DNA of 64,000 nt from Cladopsammia gracilis (Eukaryota > Cnidaria > Anthozoa > Scleractinia > Dendrophylliidae): contig JAJGOT010000167.1 in the NCBI GenBank assembly GCA_022457155.1, positions 605,001 through 669,000 of the forward strand, given 5' to 3'. The position numbers and the translations under genes were made by a program. Of the stretch, positions 1 to 14,634 are shown in pieces (positions within the stretch are counted from its first letter, which is position 1; each line of letters begins with the position of its first letter). Under the pieces are notes generated by a model. The model did not search any database and had not been told where the DNA came from. It saw only the letters and a list, made by a program, of their open reading frames with translations.

Positions 1-2542
1 AATATACTGTTTTCTTAACTCATGAAGGATTCAGTTTAGTTTTTCTGTTAAAAGTAGTTATACTAACATACACACTGTTGTGAATTCTTCGGGTGTTTTT
101 TTTTTCCAGATGTTCACGATTCACCCATGATTGGGTACCCTCCTACATATACATAAAAGTTTCTTGGGCGGAATGAGACCAAACAACGTTTATGGGATTC
201 ATAATTCAATCTTTACATAAAACATTTAAATTAAATTATTGTTTCCCTGCCCTAAGTATTATTCTGCCTTTCTTACAGGAAGGTTTTTATGTAGATATGA
301 CGTTTTTGTCTGCAATGACCGTCGTTACTCCTTCAGTATCCAGCATTTCTTTAACAGGTCTCTGTTTTTTCGAAAGGCGATAAACTTAGCGGAAATATGT
401 TAGTCATTCTCAAATCAGAATAACTGAAAATCATATGTCGTTAACATTTTCAGACATCAAAAAACCTTTCTGCGAGGGAATAAAGTCAAAGGGAAGGGCA
501 ACGTTTTCAATTTCAGCCGGAGAAAAAAATCTGTGCTTGTGCAAGATTAGAAATATGTCCTTCAAAACTACTAGGATAGGATTAGCGTCAACTGAAATCG
601 GTTCTATGACCTATACAGCGACTTTTTAAACACATTTTGATCACTGGCCGCCCAGCAACAACGGCATTTAAATGATAAACATGGGAGTTGTTTCGTTGTC
701 AGCGCGTCAGGTATCCGGCCGCCAAAAACGCTGCTAAGCCTGATTCGAGACAGAATAACAGCTGCACTGGTGATTAATGACAATATTAAGTAGTGACATG
801 AGAGGCAAATGTCACGATATTCACTGGCACAACAGTTTCTTGTAGTGTTAGAAGCGTTGTTAAGGGTATACCTATCGACAACTCATAAAAATAATAACAA
901 AAATAGTTCTTATAATTTAGTTAGAATATATAGTAAAAATAATAATAGCAATAATGCCTTGGTTCATTTGGATAAAAAGAAACACATCGAAAGTTACAAT
1001 AAGGTGACAAAAGTCTGTCTGAAGTGCGCTTTAGAAATACTGAAGAAATATTAATATACATTAAAAAATAAAAACTTGATTATCCGGCCTTTGCGTATTC
1101 ATGAAAAATACTGGAAAAAAGAAATAATAGACAACGATATCAATCGACTCAATCTCGAGTAATAGGACGTATTTGAAAAGTCTGTCTCCACACCCATGAA
1201 ATTTGTCCCCTTTATGATATTTTCTGTACATTTTTTTGTATTTCTTTCTTTATTTATTTCACTTGAAGAAACGTTGAAAGAGCTTGTCAAACTGAGTCAT
1301 CTACGAAATTTTTACCTCTTTAACATAATATTTAAAGAAATGTCAGCTGACAAAAACTGCAAAATTGCTTGGCGGAAAAAGCGCTCATGAGTCATACATT
1401 CTTCAGTCTTTAAAACAGCATTGTACAAAAGGTATATAATATATTGTGATTAAATTTTCGGAGAAAGCTAGTTTGCTATGTCCTTTCAATATTTGGAGTT
1501 ATTTGTTGTATCTCGATTAGGCAATAAGGCGCATGTGCAATAATTTTAAACAAAGATTCGCCTATTTATTATTATCTTTTTCAAAAGAAATTGAACGTTG
1601 GTAATATAGCTTTGTTACGTCGAAACTTCATTCTATAAAGATGATAACAATTTCTTTTTCTTCAAATCCTTTATATTAATTCAACCTGCAGTTGCTCAGG
1701 TTGTCGGTGTCAGCTCCCCTGGACAACAGAATTCTCCATGAAAGAATGTCAAAATTATGCTGTTATTAGGTTAAAATAACCTCTTTTCCCGCTTTATGTG
1801 ACGAAAAGATAAAAGACCTTATTTATTGCAACAGGTCAGTTCTCACCACACTGACCGCACAATCGTTTTGCTTTCATAACTCGAGCGAAGCGACCACAAC
1901 TGTCACTTTCATTAACAGGTTTTCGAATAGATTTCGAATTCGATTGAGGCACGCGCACGTGATTAAGCATTCGAATTTCTAAAAGTGATTTATGTGGCGT
2001 TCTATTTACAAGATTTTTTGAACAGGCCCCTAAACATTCCCACTAATTTCTTTTAGCGCTCCGGTACATTGCAGTATACATTTGTTTATACGCGTGCAAT
2101 TAATTCGACTGAACCTCGACATCGAGCGCGTTCGCTTTGCGACAGGTGCGACGTATACAAAGGTTTCCATAGTAATCAGAACCTTATACGTCATATAATC
2201 TTGACACCAAACGATCTTCGTTTACTGGAAGTATTAAGTTACACTGAATTTTGACAGTCGCTAAACCTGGTTAAGGCACAAGGGCGAGAAAACAGATCTG
2301 TCGGTTTTTGTTACATCGATATGGCACAACTGCCCTTCGATGAGACCCTAACTGGATAATCTGACTGCGATATAGTGTTAACAACTTGGTACGACTGTCT
2401 AACCTTGAAGTAGGCTGTTAATTTGTTTGTTGAAATACTGCGGAACAGGAAAATATATATATATATTTATTATATTGGCCATCAGCGACAAGACAGGAAG
2501 AATCGCTAGCTCAAGTGCACCTCTTGGTTAAGTATTTTAAAG
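1..2542. other. 5' flank of the channel gene, no gene recognised
   Basis: AT-rich sequence with only short open frames that lack splice or homology support. It presumably holds the promoter and 5' untranslated exon(s) of the sodium channel gene. I cannot place a transcription start: no convincing TATA box sits at a fitting distance from the start codon at 2568. An E-box-like CACGTG occurs near 1959 but is not evidence of regulation by itself. Confidence 0.5.
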
Positions 2543-2590
2543 ATGCAACTTCTACTTCATTGCGACCATGAAATCAAGCGCAAGTTTTAG
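2543..2590 (+). other. short upstream ORF overlapping the channel start
   Basis: An ATG 25 nt before the chosen start opens a 15-codon frame that ends with TAG at 2590, so it overlaps the channel start codon in another frame. If the transcript leader includes it, it could dampen initiation at 2568. This is inferred only from the sequence; the transcript start is unknown. Confidence 0.35.
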
Positions 2591-2780
2591 GATAACGCCT
2601 CCAAATCTAAGCAGCAAAGCGAGCAAAAATAATCTTAATCATAGCTCATCGGGGACATCTATAAATGGAATATCCCTTAACTCACATTCAAGTGAAAGCC
2701 AAACATGCCACAACTTCGCGCCGATATCAAGGGAATATCTGGGACAGCCTCTGGAGGATTTCGATTCGCCAGAAACAAAG
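2568..2780 (+). CDS. Nav2 exon 1: N-terminus
   Basis: Residues 1-71, Ser/Asn-rich cytoplasmic N-terminus ending in the conserved PLED element ([12 protein letters not shown]), followed by donor gtaagt in phase 0. The ATG is the first in the open frame. The N-terminus is shorter before PLED than in vertebrate channels. Confidence 0.9.
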
Positions 2781-5700
2781 GTAAGTCAAATAATCGGAAA
2801 ATATTAGTCTGAAGTGAAATTTAAGTTGTGTGCTTTTCGGCTTTTCTACATTAAGAAAATTGGGAATAACAATGCAGAAAGTTTTACCGCGGCCAACATA
2901 ATTTACTCGAGGCGTCGAATATCGATTTAGGAATACCTTGTCATTTTGTTCTTCCTTCAAACCAGTTACACACTGATTCAACTACCTAACGAAACCGACA
3001 CCACCAATCGTTTAATTTTTTACCTCAGATTTCCCAAAAATATTGATAACTTCAACTTTGCGATGTAATATTTTGTGTTAAAATTGGCATCAAATTAATT
3101 TAATGTAAAATCGGAAAATGAGCTAGACAACGAAATTATATATTTTTTCGGATATATTTTGGTCGTCGATAATCATGCGGACGGAGCCTTCATTAAATTG
3201 AGTGTTTTTTTATCATTTCTATCTCCAAATTAAAATATATAAATGAAAAGACATTCTCCTTTTTAACTTTGAAAAAATAAGACGTGTTCGCTTAAAATTT
3301 CCGATTTAAAACAAAATAGTAGATCACCCGCAAGGATATTTAAATGTTACATGCCAGTTAACATGATTTTTTTTTTCTGCAGTCACTGGCGGATATTCCT
3401 ATTTCTGGAAACCGAAATGCCAGAACTTAAAGTGATAACAAGTCTCGTTACTGCCCAGTGATTTTATTACACAAAGTTTCTTATTTATTACCAACGTGTA
3501 GAATTAATTGAAGAAATCTATGACACGTTTGAGTCATTTGACCAAAAGGCTATTTTTTTAAATGCGTGAATCTTTCTTGACGAAGTGAATCTTCGAAATT
3601 CATTTTATCGTCTTCTACTTGTGTGTGTGTGTGTGTGTTTGGAGTAATACTGACCAACAACAACTAAGATATTTTAAAAGTCTCATATTTGGTTAAAAAA
3701 TAACTGTTTAGCGTTGTTAAGGAACATTTTCAACTAACGCAATTTAAATTTGACAGACTGAACTTATTGTGAAAAGCCAAATGTATATAGTTTTGTCTCT
3801 CATATCCTTCTAAAACTGTCCTACTTAAAATGCACGGTTAGCTATGGTTGTAAATATAATTCGCTTCCATAGAAAGTTACACAATTCGTGTATATCTCCA
3901 ACAAGGCTACCAGATAAAACAATTAGAGAAATTCACAATTCAAACCACGACTTATTCACATGCAAATGAAATAGTGCTGTAAATTGTAAAATATTTATAA
4001 GAAATGCACTAAAAAGATGACTCTTTCTACTCACAACAATGAACAAACTAAACATGCATAATTCAGTTCCCTGCATCAAAAGCAACTTTTAACAACATAA
4101 TTTTCTTCTCGGTGTTGGCGATGTAATAGTTTCAATATTTTAGTCTAGATCTTGCGTTTTATAGACTTTGCAGACGAGAAGATTCGCGTTAATTAGCGAT
4201 AAAATTAAATTGCGTTTTGAAGCTTGAAACGTAACAGATGAAATAAATAAACAAACATGATTGTTGTTGTCTTTTAACTTAGACGAGGTGTTTCCCTAAC
4301 ATTCGCCACTAGAACTTGCCAAAGATCATCTTTTCTGTTACAATGTCTTTGTTACCTTTTCCGCGAAAACGTTTATCGCTTATTGGTAGCGGGGAGGTGG
4401 GCGGCAAACAAGATTAAATGGCTCTAGGATGTACAACTTACTGAATTGTGACCGATTTGTCATACAGAGTTATTTCAATGCTCTCCAGTTTATGACCAGC
4501 GCTCTTTATGTATTATAATCTTATCATTTGTATTTGTACCTGATTTTGCACTGAATTACAATTCTATCTGCATTTGTATTTGTTTCTCGCGGTCTCCCGA
4601 GACGTGTAATGGTTATTTAATCAATCGCTTTTATTTGAATATTGCAATGTCTCAATGCAATGGCCAGCAAGGCTTAAAGCAATTTGAACAGCTTGATTCA
4701 GGCGCTAGCAGTTGCAATCTGGAAGTCCCGTGCTCAAGTCCTCCATTCAAGTCCGGTTATTATTTTCTACTGATGTGCGACATGGTGCGGAAACATTGCC
4801 TGCAGCGTTGGAGCAACGTCGCGCGTAATGCTAGCGCAATGGCGCGCCATGGATTTCACCGTGGTCCACCTCTAAAATTGTCGTTATTTTAATCAGTGCT
4901 GCAGAAGTGGGTCTGTATTGGCACAAAGTGGTCCACAAAGTGTGCGATATTACAAGCATGCGCAGTGACTTCACGGGTAGACATTTCTACCCTTTGCACC
5001 ATTCTCGTCCCCAGAGCTCCACGTTTTTTTTAATTGCGTCTCGTGTGGCTCTGGTAACGGACAAAAATTTGAATTTTTTGATTGGCCGTTTAAAAATGAA
5101 TGCGCAACAAGGAAAAAAAATTACCCTTCTACGCGTAAGGTTTTACTTCCGGTTGAATTTCAAATGTTGAAGTCCTATGACGACTCGACTACATCAACAA
5201 AACCAACGTTTTATAAATTTCAACGCATTCAACGACCAATGTCACCCAGTTTTGTTTGGTTTAGCAGGTAAAGATACGGCTGCTAAATTTCAAAGTATAA
5301 CGGGATCTGATTGCACTAAATATGAGCGATTCGTTTCCGAAAATAATCAGTATGTGTCTTGGAAGACGAAGCTATAAGCGGCCACGAACATTAAAGAAGT
5401 ATGTTGCTTGCAATAGGGGATGAGTATTAAAGGAGAGGCAGAAATCCTGAAGAAAGCCCACAGGTGAAAAGAAATATTACCACTACGTTACCCATTTTAA
5501 ATAACAACAACACAACAACGCTATCCGTCAGCACTCTCGTAAGCAAGTTATATTTTCTTTATTAGGTAGTACTCTTTGCTACAACTTGAAATACAAATCA
5601 CTTTAATCTAGGAAACGAAGGTCACTCGAAGCCCAATTAAAATAACATGAAACGAATGCAAAACAAAAATTCCTTGATATTTCTTACCACTGTTCGCTGA

Positions 5701-8700
5701 AATAAGCCTAATCAATGACCACAGCGTGTCCATCAACAAACTATGTTGTCCCATCAACTGATTTGGTCGGATATGATAGCGTTCAGTGGCGAAACGATAA
5801 ATACACAGCTCCCAAACGAAAGAAATCGGTTGACTTATCGAGGATTTTCTAAAACCAGCAGGCAAAATACAAAGACAACCTTTCTTCTAAATAACAGCTG
5901 CACGTAAAGCTTTTATCCTTCCTTTTCAGCGCGATGTTTTCCTACAGCCCTTTCAAACGCCATTCCACACACACAACGTTCTCGTCTCCAGAGCTCAACC
6001 AAGAGCTCTGGGGACGAGAATGCACACACGAAAGGTTTTATTATCTCCGGTTTCTGGTATTGAGCAAGCGCAATAGTACATTAATGCATTAGGCATGCGC
6101 TAACGGATGTCGTGGATTTTACGACGTCCGGAAGGCACTGTTACCAGAACCCTTCGTTTTTTTCCGCTGACCAAACGAAACGAAGGCTCTGGGGACAAGA
6201 ATGCCTTTGCACATTCTCGACCCCAAGCTCAGGGTCCTTTTTTTGGTCTAAGAGAGAGGCTCTGGGAACCCCGCAAACGCGTAGCCGAAGTTTGGCTATA
6301 TGGTGTACAGGGCGCATGCCCAGCAGCTCAACAACAAAATGGCGGAGCGATTTCGTTTAGCTTTTGCGGAAGATTTTCTCTTTCCGATGTCTTCTAAATC
6401 TAAATCGAATACTGCGCAAAGCTCCCACATGGGATATACGTGCACAGGGAACGGTCAGCAGTCATTCAATTATAGCTGGTCTCATAAGGAAGGACTTGAA
6501 GCAGTCAACAGAAGAAGCGGTCTGAATGTGAGGGGGCGGATTCCACTCCACAGATGAGGGGGCAGGTTCCACTCTGGGACAGTGCGAGCAAAGAATGATT
6601 CTCTGTAACAACTCTTGAGCGCTAGGATATTCCTGAAGCGGAGTTGACCTTGCGATTGTCTAGTAGCACGCCCACTTCTGACCAGAGTCTGACTTTCAAC
6701 GTCCACAAGGCCGTGGACAATCTAATACATCAGGGATAGGCGGCTGACAGCCTGCGCGCTTCGAGGCTCTGCCATCCGAGATCGCATATCATTTGCGTGA
6801 CACTAGATTCATGTTTGTTTGAGTTTTCGCGCGTACAAAAATGAACCAATTGGATGCATTTGCATTGTTTTACCCAAAAACCAATCGCAGCTAACTCTGA
6901 TGCAGGCTTCCCCGAGCTCTTCAATGTTTTAGTTCTAACTGACTGCTAATTAGAGAAGGTCAATCTCCAATTATTTCTTTTTTCAGTGATAATTCGCCTG
7001 AAGTTATTTTTTAGTTCTAAACCCAGGTATTTAATCGTATCTATATTTATGTTTTATGTTTTATTAGACTTCGCCATCAAATAAACTAATAACAAACAAA
7101 ATGATAAAAAAAACAAAGAAAACAACTACTGGGTTATGGCAGGGTGACCACAACAGCTGCCGCCAATTACCGTGGGCCCAAGATTAACAAAATTCTAAAC
7201 ACTCGAATAAAATGGTAAAATATAGTAACTAATAACAACACGAAATAGGCTCAGAAAGGTTGCGTGGCGTATTACATTTTAAGCAGACAGATTTCCAGGT
7301 TCTAGGGTCCTCAATATCGAATCGCGAGATAGCAAAATCGTAAATTGTTTTTGGTCATCTGTGCACTTTTTGCATTTCTGATACTGTGCAATTTTCGGGG
7401 ATGGCTGTAATTGGACACCTACGCTGTACGCCTTTAATCAGGTGCTTTTCACCATTGTTTGTATAACTGATAGAATATATATTTTAATAGATTCCTGTAA
7501 AAAAGGTTCACAAAAGAGAGTAGACCGGAGTAAAAGCGCTCAAATCGCTTCGAGTTAATGCCTCGGTGTGACCGCTTACTCCTTGAACAGCTTGAATCGT
7601 ACTCAACTCAGCAGTCCAATCTGCTTTCATCTGGAAAGACTTTATGGCTGATCTTGAGTAAATAAGAAGCAAAGGACCGCGAGCAAAAAAAAAAAACAAC
7701 TACTGGTGCACGTGGACAGCTGTTGCATTTTGGCTTTCAGTTTGGGCTCTATCATGTCGTTGTGGCGTTAAATGTTCTACGCAGTATTAGCCTTGCTTAC
7801 TTTATTTGCTGATCTGATTAATTTTCATGGTCATGAGGTGCACTGCAAAGAGCTAGTGCAATACTGCCGTGAAACAGAACTAACTGTTGAAGCGGCGTCC
7901 ATTGCATAAGTGTTTTAACTAATGTTTGTTCATTTGTTTGTTTTTCAGACAATTTTAATCATCGCCAGCCGTCTTGGTAGACAATACGTGTTTAGATTTA
8001 GCAAAGAAAAATCATTATATTTATTTGGACCACTTAATCCATTGAGGAAAGCAATAATTATTCTTATTACAAATCAGTATCCTTTTAGTAAATTTACCTG
8101 TCCGGCTATTTCAGCGGCCTCTTTGTAAGACCCCATTCGCATTTAATTAATGTAATTTTATATATTTTTCCTGTGTTTCCTTAACATAGCTGTAGATTTT
8201 TCGAATTATTTATACTTCTTACAATAATTGTGAATTGTATTTTTCTTGCCATAAAGGGTGCACCAGAGGAACCAGAGTAAGTCTTTTTTTTAAGATTTGT
8301 TGTCTGATGACTGTCGAAAAATCAAAACCAACGACATTTAATTTGGTCAATCACAGCAAATGCAAAGAACGTAATAAACCATTAAATATGCACCCGATAC
8401 CTAGCGCGGTAAAACATGCAACCGGAGACTGACAAATGCGGAAAAACGTGTAACCGGTGTCAAAGGTGACAAAAACATGTAACCGGTGCCGAGCGCGGGA
8501 AAACATGTAACCGGTGCCGAGCGCGGGAAAACATGAAACCGGTGCCGAGCGCGGGAAAACATGAAACCGGTGCCAAGATTTCTTATTCTGAATGAATTGA
8601 TTCAGTTTTTGCTTTGGGCTCGTTTTCTATCTGCATTACCTAAACAGCTGGAAAACAAGCCTATGCTTTTCTCAGCCACAACAAAACATCGGATTAACTT

Positions 8701-11700
8701 TTATAACGAAGGAAATTTTTGAAACCGAAAATCACATGTAATTCAATATTTTGGGTTCGCTATATTGTACTGACTCTTCGTTATTGCATCGACTGAATAT
8801 TGCAGTGTTCAACCAATTAACGTATTAATTTGTCTAACTCTGGGTGTGTTTCGCCAACGGCTTTTTTCTTTCTTTCTTCTACATTAGGTATATATTCGCG
8901 GCAATATACACTGTTGAAATGATTTTAAAGATTATAGCGAAAGGATTCTGTATGCACAAATTTTCCTATCTCAGAGATCCATGGAACTGGCTAGATTTCG
9001 TTGTTGTAATTTTGGGGTAAGTTCTGCTGTGTTTTGTTTTGTTTAAAGCAGTTAATTCATACGCAGACACAATAAGACGGGTAAGAATTGACAAGGTGCT
9101 CAGTTAAGCTTGGTTCCCACTTCCCACTGCCGACGTAAGCGACGTAAGCAGAATTGTAAGCGGAATCGGAATCGTAAGAACCTTACGATCTAGTGGAAAT
9201 CAAAACGACGGAAGCGGATAGTAAGCGACGGAAGCAGAAGCGGAATCGGAAGAAAAATGAAACCTTCTGATCCTTCCGATTTCGATTCCGTCGAGCTTCC
9301 GATTCCGATTGCGACTCCGTTTTTTGATTTCCACTAGAACGTAAGGTTCCTTACGCTTCCGACTCCGACTCAGCTTCCGATTACATCGCTAGTGGGAACC
9401 AGCCCTTAGCCCCCAATAAAAACGGAAGATAGTCGTCGCTTGTTCCATGTTTGGAAAATCGAACTAAACTAAACTGTAGTCTTCAAGGTTATATATTTCT
9501 GACATAATTCGACATTAATGTTGTTTTCCGTCATTCGTTACTGTCGCGATCAACCAAGTGATACTGAAACTGTTGCAGTGAGTTTGTTTCTTTATTTCCC
9601 CAGAGTAATACAATATTAAATATTGTGTTTCTTTTCTTCTGAACAGATACATTACTCTTATACCGAATGTCTACAACTTGTCAGGAATTAGAACATTTAG
9701 AGTTCTTCGAGCGCTTAGGACTATTTCAACGGTAGAAGGTAAGATTTACAAAGCGCATCTCAAGATTTCAGCCAGGATAAATATGAGCTATTCAAACGCA
9801 TTTATTTACCATATCCATCATTGCAACGTTAGAACATAACTCGAACATCCCTCTCCCAGCATTATACCCCCACCCCACCTTAGCTGGACCCTCTAATTTT
9901 GCTATTTTTCTTCCAGGTTTAAAAACGATGGTAAATGCTCTGCTCAAATCCATGTTGATGTTATCTGATGTCTTGATTCTGACCTTATTTTTTCTGTGTA
10001 TCTTCGCCTTGGTTGGAATGCAACTTTTCGTTGGTCAACTGAGAAACAAATGCGTCGCCTCACCCCTACCCCATGGTTCAATTAATTACAACAAAGATAT
10101 AAACAATCAAAGTAAGTATTGTGACTGACACCTGCCAATAATAGGCTATCTCTCAATCGTTATGAAGAAATTGGCCTTTGAAGAGTGAAGCCTTACGCTT
10201 GAGAAAGGTTTTGTGCGAATGGGGGGGGGGGGGGGGGGGGGAGGTGGGTTACTGTAAAACTCAACACCATGTCCCAATGTATACATGTATATACATATTA
10301 CATGAGTGTCGGTTCTGTTGCTAACTTACAGAAACTAGAGATTTTAAATTGATTTCTTAATCTCTTTAGCCACGTTCTTTTAAGATATAAAGTCGTTGCT
10401 TTATCAGCCTTATTCTCCCGTTGAACTTTGTTTGACTCTCGCAGACTGAACGAGCTGAACTGGGCACCACGGCCAAAATGTTGCAAATAAATAAATACAC
10501 TCGCCAAACTGAAATGGCCATAACTTAAATTACAACACAATGCAAAACAACAAAATATCAAGGATGATCAGAAGTTTCAGTTTCAGTCTATCAAAATCTG
10601 TCGTCAAACCTAGGTAGTACGTACTTTTCAAGCCCTAGCTCTCGGACTTTACTGGAAAAACGACAAACACGAAATGTATATATTAGTGATAAAAGTAATC
10701 AAAAAGGATGTTTGCACTTGAGAAAAAAATTAGAACAACTGAATGCGACGAATCAAAGAACACGATGTAAACAGCTGATAAATCATTTTCTTTCTTTAGG
10801 TTTCTGGCGTCTAGATAGCAACAACAGGCCTCTTGTTTGTGGAAATTCTTCAACTGCAGGGTAAGAACGTTCACATTTATTAACATTTTAAGTAAAATTG
10901 AAATGTTTTCTCACGACCGTGCAACTGCAGCATTTGCAAGTTAATCACTACACTGATAAATGAACAGAGAACTAAACAACATGTTCTTCAGTATAATTGT
11001 CCACGTCATTATCAGGACTATTCAGCTTAGGGGATCGATGTCACGGGGGGGGGGGGGGGGTTCACTCTTTTGGGTCAAAACCTGAACCTTTGCTCTTACA
11101 CGACGTGCACAAAATACTCTCAGAGCACCGAGAGAATAATATCAGGTGATTCCTCAAAGAGAGAATAAACCATGATTAAAGTTAAGCGACGTTTCCAAGA
11201 CGCAAAAGAAGAACATTAAAAATTGGTAAATTTCTTCAAGTTTTAATTCAATCCAACTTAGGCGATGCGCAGCCCAATGCACTTACATACAGTTTTAGTG
11301 CAGTAATGTAGTAATTGTTAACCGAGAAAAAGTAAGTATTATTTTTCTGTTTTCAGTCACTGTCCTGTGAACTTTACGTGTTTGTCTGTTGGAGATAACC
11401 CCAACTATGGCTACACCAACTTTGACAATTTCGCTTGGTCCCTGGTAACTGCTTTTCAACTTATAACAATGGACTTTTGGGAAAATGTCTTTAACTATGT
11501 AAGTATTGAAGCGTTTATCCTTTGATCTCTTGACGTTAATAGTCACTTATTTGAACCACTGAAATAATACCTTCTGCCATAATATTGGCCAAGGGTTTAC
11601 TAGCTATTAGCCAAGCATGATGCATTGTTATTGGCCAATCATGAATTACTGTTGGCCACTAGTTTCGCGCGCTCTTTAACTAGGATCAGGATCATATGAT

Positions 11701-14594
11701 TTCGTGCGTATCTTTTTAACCCATTGACTCCTGAGAATTCCTACGTTTTTGAGCGATTTTCTGGATACACACGCCCCATAGGATTTCGTGACTCCATATT
11801 TAAAGTTACCATGGAAAGTGCTGCTGTTCTAAAACACTGAAGGCTCGAGTTTACTGGAAACGTCATTGTGACGTTGTCATTTTGCTTCGTTGAATTGCAA
11901 TAAAGGCTGAAATATGGTGTATTTGCGATTTTGGTAAGTTCACAGCTATTTTTTATCTTTAGTAGCTGCCTGATGAGCATTATTAAGCTTGAAGGTAGTT
12001 CAGAGTCCACTTTCTCAATGAAGCGAGTTAGGCGTTGTACTTCGTTTACGAATTTGGCTCGTTGCTCGTTGAACTAGAAAAATGGCCGCCACGAAACGAA
12101 GAAGCCTTGGGACTCGACTCTGGATGAATTTCTCGACCTACCACGGCATATTTTGGAAGTTGCGACCACTGAAGAACACAACAAGCGCGAAATTTCGGTG
12201 GTAGGTCGGAGTGGCTGTGGAGTTAGTATAAATATGAAATGTGCGGGGAAAGAAACGAACGCTGTCAAAAATTGTGGCTATTTCACAGCATGCAGTGCGA
12301 TAGTGATGTTGAAAATCGAGGCAAGGTCAGTATGCACTAGAACGAGAGGCTGTAGCTCGGCTCGGGCAACGAATAAAAGCAAAAATATTCACTGCTAAGC
12401 TAGGACAAGGACTGAATTTTGCTGTGAATGTTGACTTTTGGGTTTGCCACGATGATTTGAATAAAAAAACTAAGGCAAAAACGTGATTTTTGTTGTTTTT
12501 CTATGACGTTAGAAACGGTCATTTTTGTTATTGTCCAAATTCAAAACGTTGATATTTTGCAAAAATCGCTGACTTTTTTTGTGTTTTGTGTTATTGAGGG
12601 ACTTTCTAGTCAATGCTCACAACTGCTAGTTAAGGCAATGTTCGCTCGATTGAGAAAGTTGCAATTTTTTAAAGCCGTGGAGTCTTGTACGGCCGATTTT
12701 GGCCGGTGTAGGAGCGAATGGGTTAAAATATCTTGTATTTTGAATTTCTGTCGTTCATTTTTTAAGTTCTGGATTTCTGGAAGCTAACAAAGAAGGGATA
12801 CTTGTCGTATTGCTTTTCCTTCTTTCATCTGTTTCATTGCCTACAGGTCCTTTCTTCTATGGGTTCCTGGTACGTGTTTTATTTCATGTTCGTGGTTTTC
12901 TTTGGCTCGTTCTATCTCATTAATCTGGTGCTTGCTGTGGTAGCTGTTTCATATCAACAGGAAGTTGTGTCGATGCAAGAAAGGGTAAGAGTTCTACTAA
13001 AAAAGTATATCTGATGAAATGCAACACTATTTAAAACTATCGGAAATTAGCAGTTTGTTTGCAGCTAATCAAATAATACAAAACAACGACTTTCATTTCA
13101 TCTTGAATTATAAATAACAGTACTGAATATATCTTCGAGAAAAAATAGATATGATCAAAACTGAGGTAGCTTGCACGCACTTCATGTTTGATCGACACGC
13201 CAAATTCAACGAAATTGCATTTAATTTCAAGTACAAACGTCAAGGGGTAGCTTGCAGAACGTTGAGCATCGAGATAAAAATCCATGTACAAATCTTAAAA
13301 TTTTTAAGTGACTGCCATAAAATTAATAGGACATTAACAGTCTGTACAAACAGTCCTTTGCGTAGATAATGCAGAGATGTGAGGCTTAGATGAGTGTTGC
13401 CCTGAATATACTCTGCGTTTAGCGTTTGACGTTCTATAAGATAGCCACACCAACTCAGTACTGTCAAAAATAATTTTCAAGCGCGTGTTTCCAGGGAAAC
13501 TTCTTCCCAGCGCACTATCGACATGCTCTCTAAACATATATCACACATTCCCCATTTAACTGTAAAGTGTACTAATTCCTAAGGTCAAGGTGTGATGGTT
13601 TCCATTTGTGTTGGTTTGTTTTTCTATCCAGGACGCAAATTATGAAGAGCTGAAAGCTGTCGTGTCTTCCTATTCATTTCATGGTTGTGCCGCACCCAAG
13701 CTTATTGCTCAAAATGAGAAATGTAAACCTGAAACACTGGTAACAAAATGCAAACAGTCCCTCTGTTGGACTTGTTTCAAAAGCAATGCGGGCTCAAACC
13801 GCCAAGAAACAAAGACCGTTACTAATGCAAACGAGGCTGATGGAAGTCACGCGAGCTTGCGTTACTCACCAAGTGGATGTCACATGACAGAAATGAAGAA
13901 TGTGGAGAGTTCTACTGTTGCAGATAGAAATGAAAATATGACCGCGGTGAAAGCACTGAATGGAAAGGACGTACAAGTACAGTTGATGCCTGCCAGTGAA
14001 GCGCAATCCTGTACTAGCGCTTTAACCGAGGGTGTCAAACCAGAAACTAGCGCAAACTCTAATTTGAGATTTTTAGAAGTGAAGCCGTCTTGGACCAGAA
14101 CATTAAGTATTATAAGTGAGAATGGAACAACCGAACGTGATAATCACTCTGTAAACGAAGATTGTTGTAATGGAAAGAAAAAGAGGAAATTCTCCTGGAT
14201 GTCCCCAGGAATATCACCAGTGGGGAGCCCCCGGGGATCCGTAGGATCTTTACGGACGTGGGAATCTCAAGGACAAACCAATAAACACCGTAAAGAGGAT
14301 TTATCCCGGCGGAAACGTTTCCGAAAACATATTTCTAAGCTGACTATGGATCCTTTATTTGATATGTTTATTACGCTTTGTATCCTTGTAAACACCGTGT
14401 TTTTATCACTGGAATATCATGGCATGAACGAGAGATTCAAAATGGTCCTGGATATTGGAAACATGGTAGGTATGATGCAATGTAATATGCGTTAGTTTTC
14501 ACTCGTGACGCAACTAGCATATTCCAACAACAAGCATTGTGCCAACAGCTGTTAATGTTGTAGTATTAATGGTGGTAGTAGCAGTAGTAGCAAC

Positions 14595-14634
<40 letters not shown>

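Noticed and set aside
6107..6557. Overlapping 82-96-codon frames
   Set aside because: They overlap dispersed repeat ends in intron 1 and match no family I know.
8077..8124. Longer exon 2 ending at the gtaaga donor at 8125
   Set aside because: Phase would fit, but it inserts about 16 residues right before S1 and ignores the U12 signals that give canonical spacing.
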